Source: Flavobacteriales bacterium (GTDB lineage Bacteria; Bacteroidota; Bacteroidia; Flavobacteriales; UA16). From it: a stretch of 36,756 nucleotides of DNA. The notes under the pieces are model-generated. The model had not been told where the DNA came from and did not search any database. It was given only the letters and a program-made list of their open reading frames with translations. Each line of letters opens with the position of its first letter. Positions within the stretch are counted from its first letter, which is position 1. The position numbers were made by a program, and so were the translations under genes. Below, piece by piece: positions 7,604-15,142 of this stretch. The stretch is from the NCBI GenBank assembly GCA_028141885.1, contig JAOIQU010000011.1, forward strand, positions 1 through 36,756, given 5' to 3'.

Positions 7604-9013
7604 ATGGAAGTCAAGCAGATTTACACAGGTTGCCTGGCCCAAGGGGCTTACTACATTGAGAGCAACGGCGAAGTGGCCATCGTCGACCCGCTGCGCGAGG
7701 TGCAACCGTACATCGATCTGGCGCACGAGCGCGGTGCAACGATCAAGTATGTCCTGGAGACGCACTTTCACGCGGACTTCGTTTCGGGTCACGTGACGTT
7801 GTCGGAAAAGACGGGAGCTCCGATTGTGTTTGGCCCCCATGCTGCTCCTGGATTTGACGTTCACACCGCCAAAGACGGCGAACGCCTGCAACTCGGCAAC
7901 GTGGAAATCGAGGTGTTGCACACCCCTGGCCACACCATGGAAAGCACAACGTATTTGTTGCGCGATGAGGACGGAAAACCGCACGCCATCTTCTCGGGTG
8001 ATACCCTGTTTTTGGGCGATGTGGGGCGACCTGATTTGGCCCAAAAAAGCGACCTCACCATCGAGGACCTCGCCAACCACCTCTACGACAGCCTGCGCAA
8101 CAAAATCATGACGTTGCCGGACGACACCATCGTCTACCCTGGCCACGGTGCTGGTTCAGCTTGCGGCAAGAACATGAGCAAGGAAACGGTGGGGAGCATT
8201 GGCGATCAGAAAGTGACCAACTACGCTCTCCGTGCGGACATGACCCGCGCAGAATTCATCAAGGAAGTCACCGACGGATTGGCGCCACCTCCAGGGTATT
8301 TCCCGATGAATGTGGCCATGAACAAGCAGGGCTACGACAACATCGAAGACGTGATCTCACGTGGCACCCAAGAACTGTCACCCGAGGCGTTCGAAGCCGC
8401 GGCCAACGAAACGGAGGCCGTGATGCTCGACATCCGTTCCACCCAAGAATTCATTGAGCAGCACATTCCTCGCTCAACCTTCATTGGCCTTGCGGGAGGA
8501 TTCGCCCCTTGGGTGGGCGCCATGATTGTGGACGTCAAGCAGCCCATTTTGTTGGTTGCAAACGAAAACCAAATCGAAGAGGCCATCACGCGCTTGTCTC
8601 GTGTCGGCTTCGACAACGTCCTCGGCTACTTGAAAGGTGGCCTTGACGCTTGGGTGGAAGCCGGCAAGGAAACAGATGGCATTGAAACGGTGAACGCCGA
8701 AGCCTTCGCAAGCGTGCTCAAAACCACCCCTGAAGCGAAAGTGGTGGACGTCCGAAAAGACGGTGAGTACCTCTCTGAGCATGTGGAGGGAGCGATCCAC
8801 GCGTCCCTGGAGTTCTTGGGAAGCAACATGGACCGCATCCCCAAAGACGAACCGTTCTACCTGTACTGTGCGGGCGGCTACCGCAGCCTCATCGCGAACT
8901 CCATGTTGAAGGCGCGAGGGTACCACAATGCCATTGACGTGCTGGGGGGCTTCAATGCCATCGCAAAGACGGACGCCCCCAAGTCCGACTACGTCTGCCC
9001 CAGCACGCTCTGA
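7604..9013 (+). CDS. Persulfide dioxygenase-type metallo-beta-lactamase fused to two rhodanese domains
   Basis: A 469-residue cytoplasmic protein. The N-terminal metallo-beta-lactamase domain (about 1-245) has THFHADF at residues 53-59, His110 in TPGHT, Asp133 in SGDTLF and His181 in YPGHG, the pattern of ETHE1/CstB-like enzymes that oxidise glutathione persulfide or similar persulfides to sulfite. Two rhodanese domains follow (about 255-360 and 370-465). The second keeps the catalytic Cys422 in YCAGGYRS and should transfer sulfane sulfur; the first has VANENQ where the cysteine loop should be and is probably structural. Family members of this size are often mislabelled as hydroxyacylglutathione hydrolases. 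The ATG at 7604 is placed by family length and by the -7 element 20 bases upstream. It probably works with the SulP transporter, which could carry the oxidised product. Confidence 0.88.
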   Translation: MEVKQIYTGCLAQGAYYIESNGEVAIVDPLREVQPYIDLAHERGATIKYVLETHFHADFVSGHVTLSEKTGAPIVFGPHAAPGFDVHTAKDGERLQLGNVEIEVLHTPGHTMESTTYLLRDEDGKPHAIFSGDTLFLGDVGRPDLAQKSDLTIEDLANHLYDSLRNKIMTLPDDTIVYPGHGAGSACGKNMSKETVGSIGDQKVTNYALRADMTRAEFIKEVTDGLAPPPGYFPMNVAMNKQGYDNIEDVISRGTQELSPEAFEAAANETEAVMLDIRSTQEFIEQHIPRSTFIGLAGGFAPWVGAMIVDVKQPILLVANENQIEEAITRLSRVGFDNVLGYLKGGLDAWVEAGKETDGIETVNAEAFASVLKTTPEAKVVDVRKDGEYLSEHVEGAIHASLEFLGSNMDRIPKDEPFYLYCAGGYRSLIANSMLKARGYHNAIDVLGGFNAIAKTDAPKSDYVCPSTL

Positions 9014-9096
9014 GCGGCCCACGACGGCCAGATGAACTGTGAATCAGAACACCTGATGCCGAGCAACAAGGCGGTGAAATTTGTCATGAGTTTCTC

Positions 9097-9104
9097 TACC
9101 TTTG
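9097..9104 (+). promoter_or_regulatory. -7 element ahead of tRNA-Leu (CAG)
   Basis: TACCTTTG matches TAnnTTTG and ends 10 bases before the tRNA. The nearest upstream TTG (9081-9083) is closer than usual for a -33 element. Confidence 0.55.
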
Positions 9105-9114
9105 CGGCCCACTT

Positions 9115-9196
9115 ACCCGGGTGGCGAAATTGGTAGACGCGCAGTCTTCAGGCGGCTGTGCCTTCGGGCGTGCTGGTTCGAGTCCAGTTCCGGGTA
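9115..9196 (+). tRNA. tRNA-Leu (CAG)
   Basis: An 82-base class II tRNA. The acceptor stem pairs ACCCGGG with TCCGGGT. The anticodon stem CAGTC/GGCTG holds the loop TTCAGGC with anticodon CAG. There is a long variable arm (TGCCTTCGGGCGT) and a T arm CTGG-TTCGAGT-CCAG. The discriminator is A and CCA is not encoded. It reads a different leucine codon (CUG) from the GAG isoacceptor 4.2 kb upstream. Confidence 0.94.
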
Positions 9197-9201
9197 CTCC
9201 A

Positions 9202-9229
9202 AAACCTCACCATCTGGTGGGGTTTTTTT
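9202..9229 (+). terminator. Rho-independent terminator after tRNA-Leu (CAG)
   Basis: AAACCTCACC and GGTGGGGTTT pair around a four-base loop (ATCT) and run into seven T residues. It ends the tRNA transcript before the DAHP synthase gene. Confidence 0.8.
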
Positions 9230-9286
9230 GTGACCTCCTTTGTTCAGAAAAAGGGCCTCGAGCCCAACGGACCTGGTGGACACCCC

Positions 9287-9294
9287 TACTTTTG
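9287..9294 (+). promoter_or_regulatory. -7 element immediately ahead of the DAHP synthase gene
   Basis: TACTTTTG matches TAnnTTTG and ends only four bases before the ATG at 9299, so the mRNA would be leaderless or nearly so. The upstream terminator at 9202-9229 makes a separate promoter necessary here. Confidence 0.5.
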
Positions 9295-9298
9295 CGCC

Positions 9299-10420
9299 AT
9301 GGTCCAAGGTGAAGACTTCAGAGCGCCCTCACAAGGCAAACACGCCCTCTCTCGACGTGATGGCAAACCCGTGGTCATTGCGGGACCCTGCAGTGCAGAA
9401 TCCAGAGCGCAAGTCTTGGACGCCGCAAGGCAGCTTGCCGCCCATGACCACGTGCGCTTTTTGCGCGCAGGGCTTTGGAAACCTCGCACAAGACCCAACA
9501 GCTTCGAAGGTCGTGGCGCAGTGGGGCTTGATTGGTTGATGGAGGCGCAACGAGAGACGGGCTTGCAGGCCATGACTGAAGTCGCCACCCCCGCGCATGT
9601 TGAAGCTGCCCTGAAAGCGGGCATGACTGCCCTTTGGATTGGGGCAAGAACCACGGTCAGTCCATTTGCTGTCCAAGCTCTTGCTGACGCGTTGCGTGGC
9701 ACGGACCTCACTGTGCTGGTCAAAAATCCGATGCATGCCGACCTCAAGTTGTGGATGGGCGCCATCGAACGCATGGCAAAATCCATCAAAGGAGAGGTTG
9801 GGGCATTGCATCGAGGGTTCTCGAGCTACGGACGAACGGACTTCCGCAATGCCCCCATGTGGGAAATCCCAATCGCACTGAAGGCCGAAATGCCCGACAT
9901 GGCCATGCTCTGCGATCCTTCGCACATCGCAGGCAGACCAGAGCTCTTGCAAAAGGTGGCCCAACGTGCCATGAACCTCGGCATGGATGGCCTGATGCTG
10001 GAATCGCATCCTGACCCGTCTGTTGCCTTGAGTGACGCGGAGCAACAAATCCAACCCGCTGAACTGCACAGGATCCTTTCGTCTTTGGACATTCCCACCA
10101 AGTCGTTGGACAACAGCCAAGACCACGACGAATTGGAAGGAATGCGACTTCAGATTGACAGTGTCGACGAGCAATTGATGCAACTTCTGAGCAAACGCAT
10201 GGAACTCGCCAAGTCGATCGGCGTGGTCAAGCATCGCAACCGTTGGTCCTTGCTCAGCGTTGGACGTTGGCGCGAAATCATTGCCAGCCGAACCGAATGG
10301 GGCAGTCAACTTGGTTTGAGCCGAGAATTCTTGGCCAAAATCCTCGCGTCTGTGCACGAAGAAAGCATCCGCGTACAAGGTGACGAGGCCGATGAACGTC
10401 GAGCCGAGCAAAAAAAATGA
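9299..10420 (+). CDS. aroG: Bifunctional DAHP synthase / chorismate mutase
   Basis: A 373-residue cytoplasmic enzyme. The first 270 residues are an AroG-beta (KDO8P-synthase-like) DAHP synthase, which condenses phosphoenolpyruvate with erythrose 4-phosphate. Visible motifs: GPCSAES at 29-35 with Cys31, KPRTRPNSFEG at 61-71, LVKNP, LCDPSHIAG and ESHPDP. The last 85 residues (from DELEGMRLQIDSVDEQL) are an AroQ-type chorismate mutase, with the Arg, Lys and Arg positions of the active site present in RLQI, SKRME, VVKHR and GRWRE. The fusion is normal in Bacteroidota and commits carbon to phenylalanine and tyrosine. ATG 9299 is used because the open frame upstream runs through the tRNA and its terminator. 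The gene stands alone with its own terminator. Confidence 0.93.
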   Translation: MVQGEDFRAPSQGKHALSRRDGKPVVIAGPCSAESRAQVLDAARQLAAHDHVRFLRAGLWKPRTRPNSFEGRGAVGLDWLMEAQRETGLQAMTEVATPAHVEAALKAGMTALWIGARTTVSPFAVQALADALRGTDLTVLVKNPMHADLKLWMGAIERMAKSIKGEVGALHRGFSSYGRTDFRNAPMWEIPIALKAEMPDMAMLCDPSHIAGRPELLQKVAQRAMNLGMDGLMLESHPDPSVALSDAEQQIQPAELHRILSSLDIPTKSLDNSQDHDELEGMRLQIDSVDEQLMQLLSKRMELAKSIGVVKHRNRWSLLSVGRWREIIASRTEWGSQLGLSREFLAKILASVHEESIRVQGDEADERRAEQKK

Positions 10421-10451
10421 GGGTTTTAACAATTTGATTAACAACAAACTA

Positions 10452-10474
10452 AACGCCATGTGGCGTTTTTTTTT
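10452..10474 (+). terminator. Rho-independent terminator of the DAHP synthase gene
   Basis: ACGCC and GGCGT pair around ATGT and are followed by a run of T residues, about 30 bases after the stop codon. Confidence 0.75.
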
Positions 10475-10480
10475 GTCCCA

Positions 10481-10602
10481 ACTGTAACCAATTCAAACCA
10501 AGGGGCGTAATGGAACTCGGTTTTGGTTAACCGCGCTTTTCGAAGCGCATGAATCAGGCGATTTGGTTAAAGGGACACCTCAAACGTGAGGGTCCCTTTT
10601 TT
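10481..10602 (+). other. Structured intergenic segment with terminator-like hairpin (possible small RNA)
   Basis: The segment lies between two convergent genes and codes for no protein I can support. It holds a perfect six-base-pair hairpin GCGCTT-TTCG-AAGCGC (10533-10548) with a UUCG-type tetraloop. A second hairpin follows (10571-10596, AGGGAC and ACCTCA pairing with TGAGG and GTCCCT, with one bulged A), running into six T residues on the plus strand. It could be a small RNA ending at 10602. The simpler reading is that the second hairpin is a bidirectional terminator for the leftward DUF983 gene ending at 10606. No -7 element is evident upstream. Confidence 0.35.
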
Positions 10603-10605
10603 CAT

Positions 10606-10977
10606 TCAAGTGAACATGGCAATCCAAATCGAACGACTCAGCCGGTAAATGATTGGAAGCAAGACCACCAGCAGGGTGATGCCAGTGATCAAATAGGTCC
10701 CAGGATGCGTGAACATGCCAAACTCCATCCACCCCCACGCATCAAAACACATCAAGGCCACTAGCAAAGCGATCCAAAGCGCCACAGTCAACGCGTAACT
10801 CACGTAAGCAGCGCCAAAGTAAAAGCCAGGCTCTCTCTCAAAATCCTCCTTGCAAGACGGACAAGCGGCATGCATTTTGGCGGTGTGTTTGAGGTTGTAT
10901 GCGTTGCCATGCACGAACAAACGGCCTTGCCCACATTTGGGACAACGGTTGCGCAGGATCCACTTGAGTTTGGCCAT
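10606..10977 (-). CDS. DUF983-family zinc-ribbon membrane protein
   Basis: A 123-residue small membrane protein. The N-terminus carries a zinc-ribbon with two CPxC pairs (RCPKCGQGRLF at about 11-21 and CPSCKEDF at about 38-45), followed by two transmembrane helices (about 58-78 and 90-112). This is the DUF983 layout; the function of the family is not established. The ATG at 10977 is used rather than the TTG two codons upstream. It lies 75 bases downstream of the glycosyltransferase in the same direction, so it may be the last gene of the purB/ABC/glycosyltransferase unit. Confidence 0.85.
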   Translation of the reverse strand: MAKLKWILRNRCPKCGQGRLFVHGNAYNLKHTAKMHAACPSCKEDFEREPGFYFGAAYVSYALTVALWIALLVALMCFDAWGWMEFGMFTHPGTYLITGITLLVVLLPIIYRLSRSIWIAMFT

Positions 10978-11052
10978 GCACAAATGTGCCGCATTTCCCT
11001 CAACTCGAGGTAACCGAGGTCACGCTTTGTCTGCGTTTCTGCCCTCCACGAA

Positions 11053-11928
11053 TCAACGCTTCAGCAGGCGGTAGTTGGCATAGTTGGGGTTGATGCTCAA
11101 ATGCTTCAGCACCGATTTGAAACGCTCTTTCAAGGTCCATGTGTTCGACACAGGATCGAAGGAGAACCTCCAATTCATGCGTGCCACTCGAGGCTTCATC
11201 ACTTTCGGGTGGGTGCCCTCAAATCGAGAGAGCGACCTGATGTGTGCCTCGTATTCAAAGGATTCAGGTCCCACGATGTGTTCCTCAACCCAAGCGTCGT
11301 CATGCCAAAGCTTGTTGAATTGGATCCGCTTCTCCTGCATCACCTTTGGCGGCTTCACCCAACCGTAGTGATGAATCCAGGCATCCACGGGCACCACGCG
11401 CAACAGCTCGTTGTTTCGAACCCTGAACCCTTGTGCATCCCGGAAAGATTTGATGGAAGGCAGCGCCCGAACCACCCTGACTTCGTGGGCATACCACCTG
11501 TCGGAGGCGCCGACAAAGTCGTACGACCCGTAGAAGTGCCTGTAATTGAACAGCAACCCGTCCACCTCGCGGTCATGGAGGTGTGAGGACATGGCCGCTC
11601 GCACCTTGGGGAGGTCATCCTCGTGCATGACTTCGTCGCCCTGGATGTACACCGCCCAATCGGCGTGTTTCGAAATGGCGGCATAGGCCTTGTCTGTTTC
11701 TGCGGCAAGCACCTTCCCGCCTTCGCGCAACGATGGGTCCCAAACGGTGTCGACAATGCGGATTTTGTCAGAATCGATGCCTTCAATCAGCGTCCTGGTC
11801 CCATCGTCCGCATCTCCAACAGCCACCACCACCTCGTCGCACAACGGCAAGATGCTTTGAATCGCCTCAACAATGGGATAATCAAAGCGGACAGCCTGAT
11901 TGATGAAGGTGAATCCTGAAACAAACAC
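11053..11928 (-). CDS. Family 2 glycosyltransferase
   Basis: A 291-residue GT-A fold glycosyltransferase. The N-terminus (FVSGFTFINQAVRFDYPIVE) and CDEVVVAVGDADDGT are typical of family 2 enzymes of the beta-4-glucosyltransferase type, and YIQGDEVMHEDD (about 94-105) supplies the acidic metal and nucleotide-sugar site. There is no transmembrane segment, so it should act on the cytoplasmic face of the membrane. The start is GTG at 11928, which fits the conserved beginning of the family. It follows the ABC exporter by six bases, so the pair may modify and then export a glycolipid or surface glycan; that link is inferred from position only. Confidence 0.85.
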   Translation of the reverse strand: MFVSGFTFINQAVRFDYPIVEAIQSILPLCDEVVVAVGDADDGTRTLIEGIDSDKIRIVDTVWDPSLREGGKVLAAETDKAYAAISKHADWAVYIQGDEVMHEDDLPKVRAAMSSHLHDREVDGLLFNYRHFYGSYDFVGASDRWYAHEVRVVRALPSIKSFRDAQGFRVRNNELLRVVPVDAWIHHYGWVKPPKVMQEKRIQFNKLWHDDAWVEEHIVGPESFEYEAHIRSLSRFEGTHPKVMKPRVARMNWRFSFDPVSNTWTLKERFKSVLKHLSINPNYANYRLLKR

Positions 11929-11934
11929 AACCGG

Positions 11935-13758
11935 TCAATTCGTTGCCCCCTGTTGCAACCGATGCAACTCTGCGTAGCGTCCACCACGTTCCAAAAGGCC
12001 ATTGTGGTCGCCTTGTTCCACCACGACACCACCCTCCATGACCGCAATGATGTCGGCATCTCGAATCGTGGACATCCTGTGTGCAATGACGAGCACCGTC
12101 CTGCCCTTCAAGTTGTCTTCGAGCGCCTTTTGGACCATGGATTCGGAATTGGCATCCAAGGCGGACGTCGCTTCATCCAACAAAATCAAGTCCGCGTCCC
12201 GATACAACGCCCTTGCCAAGGCCACGCGCTGGCGCTGACCCCCACTCAATTTGCCCCCAATGTCCCCGACCATGGCATTCAATCCTTCCGGCAACGCATC
12301 TGCAAACTCAAGAACATGGGCCGCTTTGGCCGCCGCCCGAACTTTGGGCTCGTCCGGCGATGGATCTCCCAAGGCGATGTTGTCCGCAATGGACCCCTGG
12401 AACAAGATCGCGTCTTGCGTCACGACGGCAAGCCTCGATCGCCACGAGGCACCTGAAACTTCTCGGAGGTCAGTGCCATCGACGCGCAACGCCCCTGCAT
12501 CGGGGTTGGCGAATTTGCTGAGGAGGTGAGCCGCCGTGGTTTTCCCTGAGCCCGAGAGCCCCACGAGGGCCACAACCTTGCCCTTGGGAATCGTCAGGGT
12601 CAAGCCATTCAACGCAGGCACGTCTTGTCCAGGGTAACGATAGACCACCTCTTCAAACGTCAACGCTTGCGCCATTCTCGGCGCCTGTTGACCTGATTCT
12701 CCGAGGTCGGCGTCTTCCTTCTCGGACGATTCAAACAACGAATGGAGTCGATCGAGTGAGGCTGCACCCTTGGACACCCTGAAGTACCCGTCTGAAAGGG
12801 ACCGCGCGGGCGGGATGATTTGGGAAAACACCACGAGATAGCCGATGAACCAATCTCCTGACAAGGCGGAATCTCCTGCAAGGACCAAGGACCCTCCGTA
12901 AGCGAGGAGCAAGGCCATCACGGACAGGGAAATCACTTCGCTCATCGGAGACGACATGCTTTCTCGACGATGCATTCGGCGCATGGCCTTGAAGTGACCG
13001 TGGTTTCGAGTCTCATACGCATGGGCGAAATGCGATTCAGCATTGAACGCCTTGATGATGCGCATCCCAAGCAAAGTCTCTTCAAGGACGGAGACCAATT
13101 GCCCCAATTCCTCTTTGCCGCGTTGCGCGTGGCGCTTCAAACGTTTGGACCAACGGCTGATCAAAAAGCCTGTCACAGGCAAAAGGACAAACGCGAACAA
13201 CGTCAATTTCCAACTCAGCGCCAACAGCGTCACCAGACTCACAATCAACATTAAAGGCGCTTTGAGCAAGGCTTCCAGCGAACCAATGACAGAGTGTTCA
13301 ACCTCCATCAAGTCATGCGTGAATCGACTCATGACATCCCCCCTTTTGGACTCGGAGAACCACGCCATGGGCATGTCCATCAATTGGGCGTAGAGCGATT
13401 GGCGCAAGTCGCGGCTGACCCCCGTTCTGATTCCGGCCATAACATACAAGGCGGCGTAATGGACGGCGTTTTTCAAGATGGCCAGCACCACCATCGAAGA
13501 GCACAACATGCCCAAGGCGTTTGCGGCTCCCTCCGATTGAACATAGGCGTCAAACGCCCCGCTCAAATCGGCGAGAAACCCGTCTTGCTGCTGGCGTTCG
13601 GTTGGCGCGCCGGACGCAAACAAAATGCGCAAGAAGGGCACCACCGAGAGGAACGTGAACAACGAAAGTGTGGCACTGAGTGCATGCAACACCCCCATGA
13701 GCACCACGCTGCTTCGCTGGTGCTTGATCAAAGGAATCAAGGCCGAAATGGCCTTCAT
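11935..13758 (-). CDS. MsbA-like ABC exporter (permease-ATPase fusion)
   Basis: A 607-residue half-transporter. Six transmembrane helices occupy about residues 1-330, then a nucleotide-binding domain with Walker A GLSGSGKTT near 400-408, signature LSGGQRQR near 503, Walker B LILLDEATSALD near 520 and the switch His in AHR. It should work as a homodimer in the inner membrane. Layout and length match MsbA-type lipid flippases, but closely related drug or peptide exporters cannot be excluded. The ATG at 13758 overlaps the end of purB as ATGA. With the glycosyltransferase immediately downstream, a lipid or glycolipid cargo is a fair inference. Confidence 0.9.
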   Translation of the reverse strand: MKAISALIPLIKHQRSSVVLMGVLHALSATLSLFTFLSVVPFLRILFASGAPTERQQQDGFLADLSGAFDAYVQSEGAANALGMLCSSMVVLAILKNAVHYAALYVMAGIRTGVSRDLRQSLYAQLMDMPMAWFSESKRGDVMSRFTHDLMEVEHSVIGSLEALLKAPLMLIVSLVTLLALSWKLTLFAFVLLPVTGFLISRWSKRLKRHAQRGKEELGQLVSVLEETLLGMRIIKAFNAESHFAHAYETRNHGHFKAMRRMHRRESMSSPMSEVISLSVMALLLAYGGSLVLAGDSALSGDWFIGYLVVFSQIIPPARSLSDGYFRVSKGAASLDRLHSLFESSEKEDADLGESGQQAPRMAQALTFEEVVYRYPGQDVPALNGLTLTIPKGKVVALVGLSGSGKTTAAHLLSKFANPDAGALRVDGTDLREVSGASWRSRLAVVTQDAILFQGSIADNIALGDPSPDEPKVRAAAKAAHVLEFADALPEGLNAMVGDIGGKLSGGQRQRVALARALYRDADLILLDEATSALDANSESMVQKALEDNLKGRTVLVIAHRMSTIRDADIIAVMEGGVVVEQGDHNGLLERGGRYAELHRLQQGATN

Positions 13759-15107
13759 CCGCGCACCAAGTTTTGGGCAAACCCGAGGTAATTCGCCGGC
13801 GTGATGTTCCTCAATTCAGCCTTCAGGCCATCACCGACATCGAGCCCTTCGATGAATTCTGCCATGACCTCGGAGGTGATCCGACCGTGGGTGCGGGTCA
13901 GCGCTTTGAGCGCCTCATAAGGCTCGGGGTAGGCCTCCCGACGCAGGATGGTTTGGATGGCTTCAGCCACAATGGCCCAATTGTTCTCTAGATCGGCAGC
14001 GAGCTTGTCCTCGTTCAGCACGAGTTTGCCAAGGCCTTTCCGCGTGGCGTTCATGGCAATCAAACTGTGACCAAGAGGCACCCCCAAATTTCTCAGCACG
14101 GTGCTGTCTGTCAAATCGCGCTGCAACCTCGAGATGGGCAACTTTTCCGCGAAATGCGAAAGCAGCGCATTGGCCACACCGAGGTTGCCTTCGCTGTTTT
14201 CGAAATCGATGGGGTTCACTTTGTGTGGCATTGCAGACGACCCCACTTCCCCTTCCACGATCTTCTGCTTGAAGTAATCCATGGAGATGTACGTCCAAAT
14301 GTCCCGGTCCAAATCGATCAGCACAGTGTGAATGCGACGAAGGGCATCGCACCACGCCGCAAGGTGATCGTACGGCTCGATTTGGGTGGTCACTTCTGTT
14401 CTCGTCAAACCGAGGCACCCCTCCACAAATTCACGTCCAAATTGTGGCCAGTCCACGTCGGGATATGCCACATGGTGCGCATTGAATTGTCCCGTTGCAC
14501 CGCCAAACTTGGCCGCATACGTGGCCGAAGCCAAGGACTCTCGCTGTCCACGAAGGCGATCCACAAAGACTTGGATTTCTTTCCCCAGCGTGACCGGCGA
14601 AGCGGGCTGTCCGTGTGTGCGCGCCAACATGGGCACCGATTTCCACGTGGTGGCCAACGCTGCGAGGTCGGCGACCAAAGTGTCCAGCAAGGGCATCACC
14701 GCCTGTTCAGTGGCGCGCTTCAGGGACAGCGGAATGGCCGTGTTATTCACGTCTTGTGACGTCAACCCAAAATGCACAAACTCTTTCCATGCTCCAACTC
14801 CAAGACGCTCCATGGCGTCTTTGACGAAGTACTCCACCGCTTTCACGTCGTGGTTGGTGATGCGCTCCTTGTCCTTCACCCACTGGGCGTCTGCCTCGTT
14901 GAAATTGCGGTGAATGTCGCGGCAAGCTTCGACTTTGTCTTGCGGGAAATCCGCGAGTTGAGGGAGGGGCATGGCGACCAACGCCAAAAAATATTCCACT
15001 TCAACCTCCACGCGGTGGCGAATCAGTCCGAGCTCGGACATCCATGGGGCAAGCGAAGCAGTGTGGCGACGGTAGCGACCGTCAACGGGAGAAATGGCGT
15101 CAAGCAT
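13755..15107 (-). CDS. purB: Adenylosuccinate lyase
   Basis: A 450-residue cytoplasmic enzyme that removes fumarate from SAICAR and from adenylosuccinate in purine synthesis. It opens with LDAISPVDGRYRRHT, has TSQDVNNTA near residue 117, ARTHGQPASP near 163 and the fumarase/lyase signature GSSAMPHKVNP near 288, whose loop carries the catalytic serine. Length is normal for the PurB type found in E. coli. The ATG at 15107 lies 18 bases below a good -7 element at 15125-15132, so it is probably the first gene of the leftward unit with the ABC exporter and glycosyltransferase. Confidence 0.96.
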   Translation of the reverse strand: MLDAISPVDGRYRRHTASLAPWMSELGLIRHRVEVEVEYFLALVAMPLPQLADFPQDKVEACRDIHRNFNEADAQWVKDKERITNHDVKAVEYFVKDAMERLGVGAWKEFVHFGLTSQDVNNTAIPLSLKRATEQAVMPLLDTLVADLAALATTWKSVPMLARTHGQPASPVTLGKEIQVFVDRLRGQRESLASATYAAKFGGATGQFNAHHVAYPDVDWPQFGREFVEGCLGLTRTEVTTQIEPYDHLAAWCDALRRIHTVLIDLDRDIWTYISMDYFKQKIVEGEVGSSAMPHKVNPIDFENSEGNLGVANALLSHFAEKLPISRLQRDLTDSTVLRNLGVPLGHSLIAMNATRKGLGKLVLNEDKLAADLENNWAIVAEAIQTILRREAYPEPYEALKALTRTHGRITSEVMAEFIEGLDVGDGLKAELRNITPANYLGFAQNLVRG

Positions 15108-15124
15108 GTGCTGGAATCAAAGCC

Positions 15125-15132
15125 CAAAGGTA
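15125..15132 (-). promoter_or_regulatory. -7 element of the purB promoter
   Basis: On the minus strand this reads TACCTTTG, matching TAnnTTTG, 18 bases before the purB ATG. It lies in the short gap between purB and the divergent metallo-hydrolase gene. No clear -33 TTG is visible. Confidence 0.55.
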
Positions 15133-15142
15133 CTCAAGTGGC

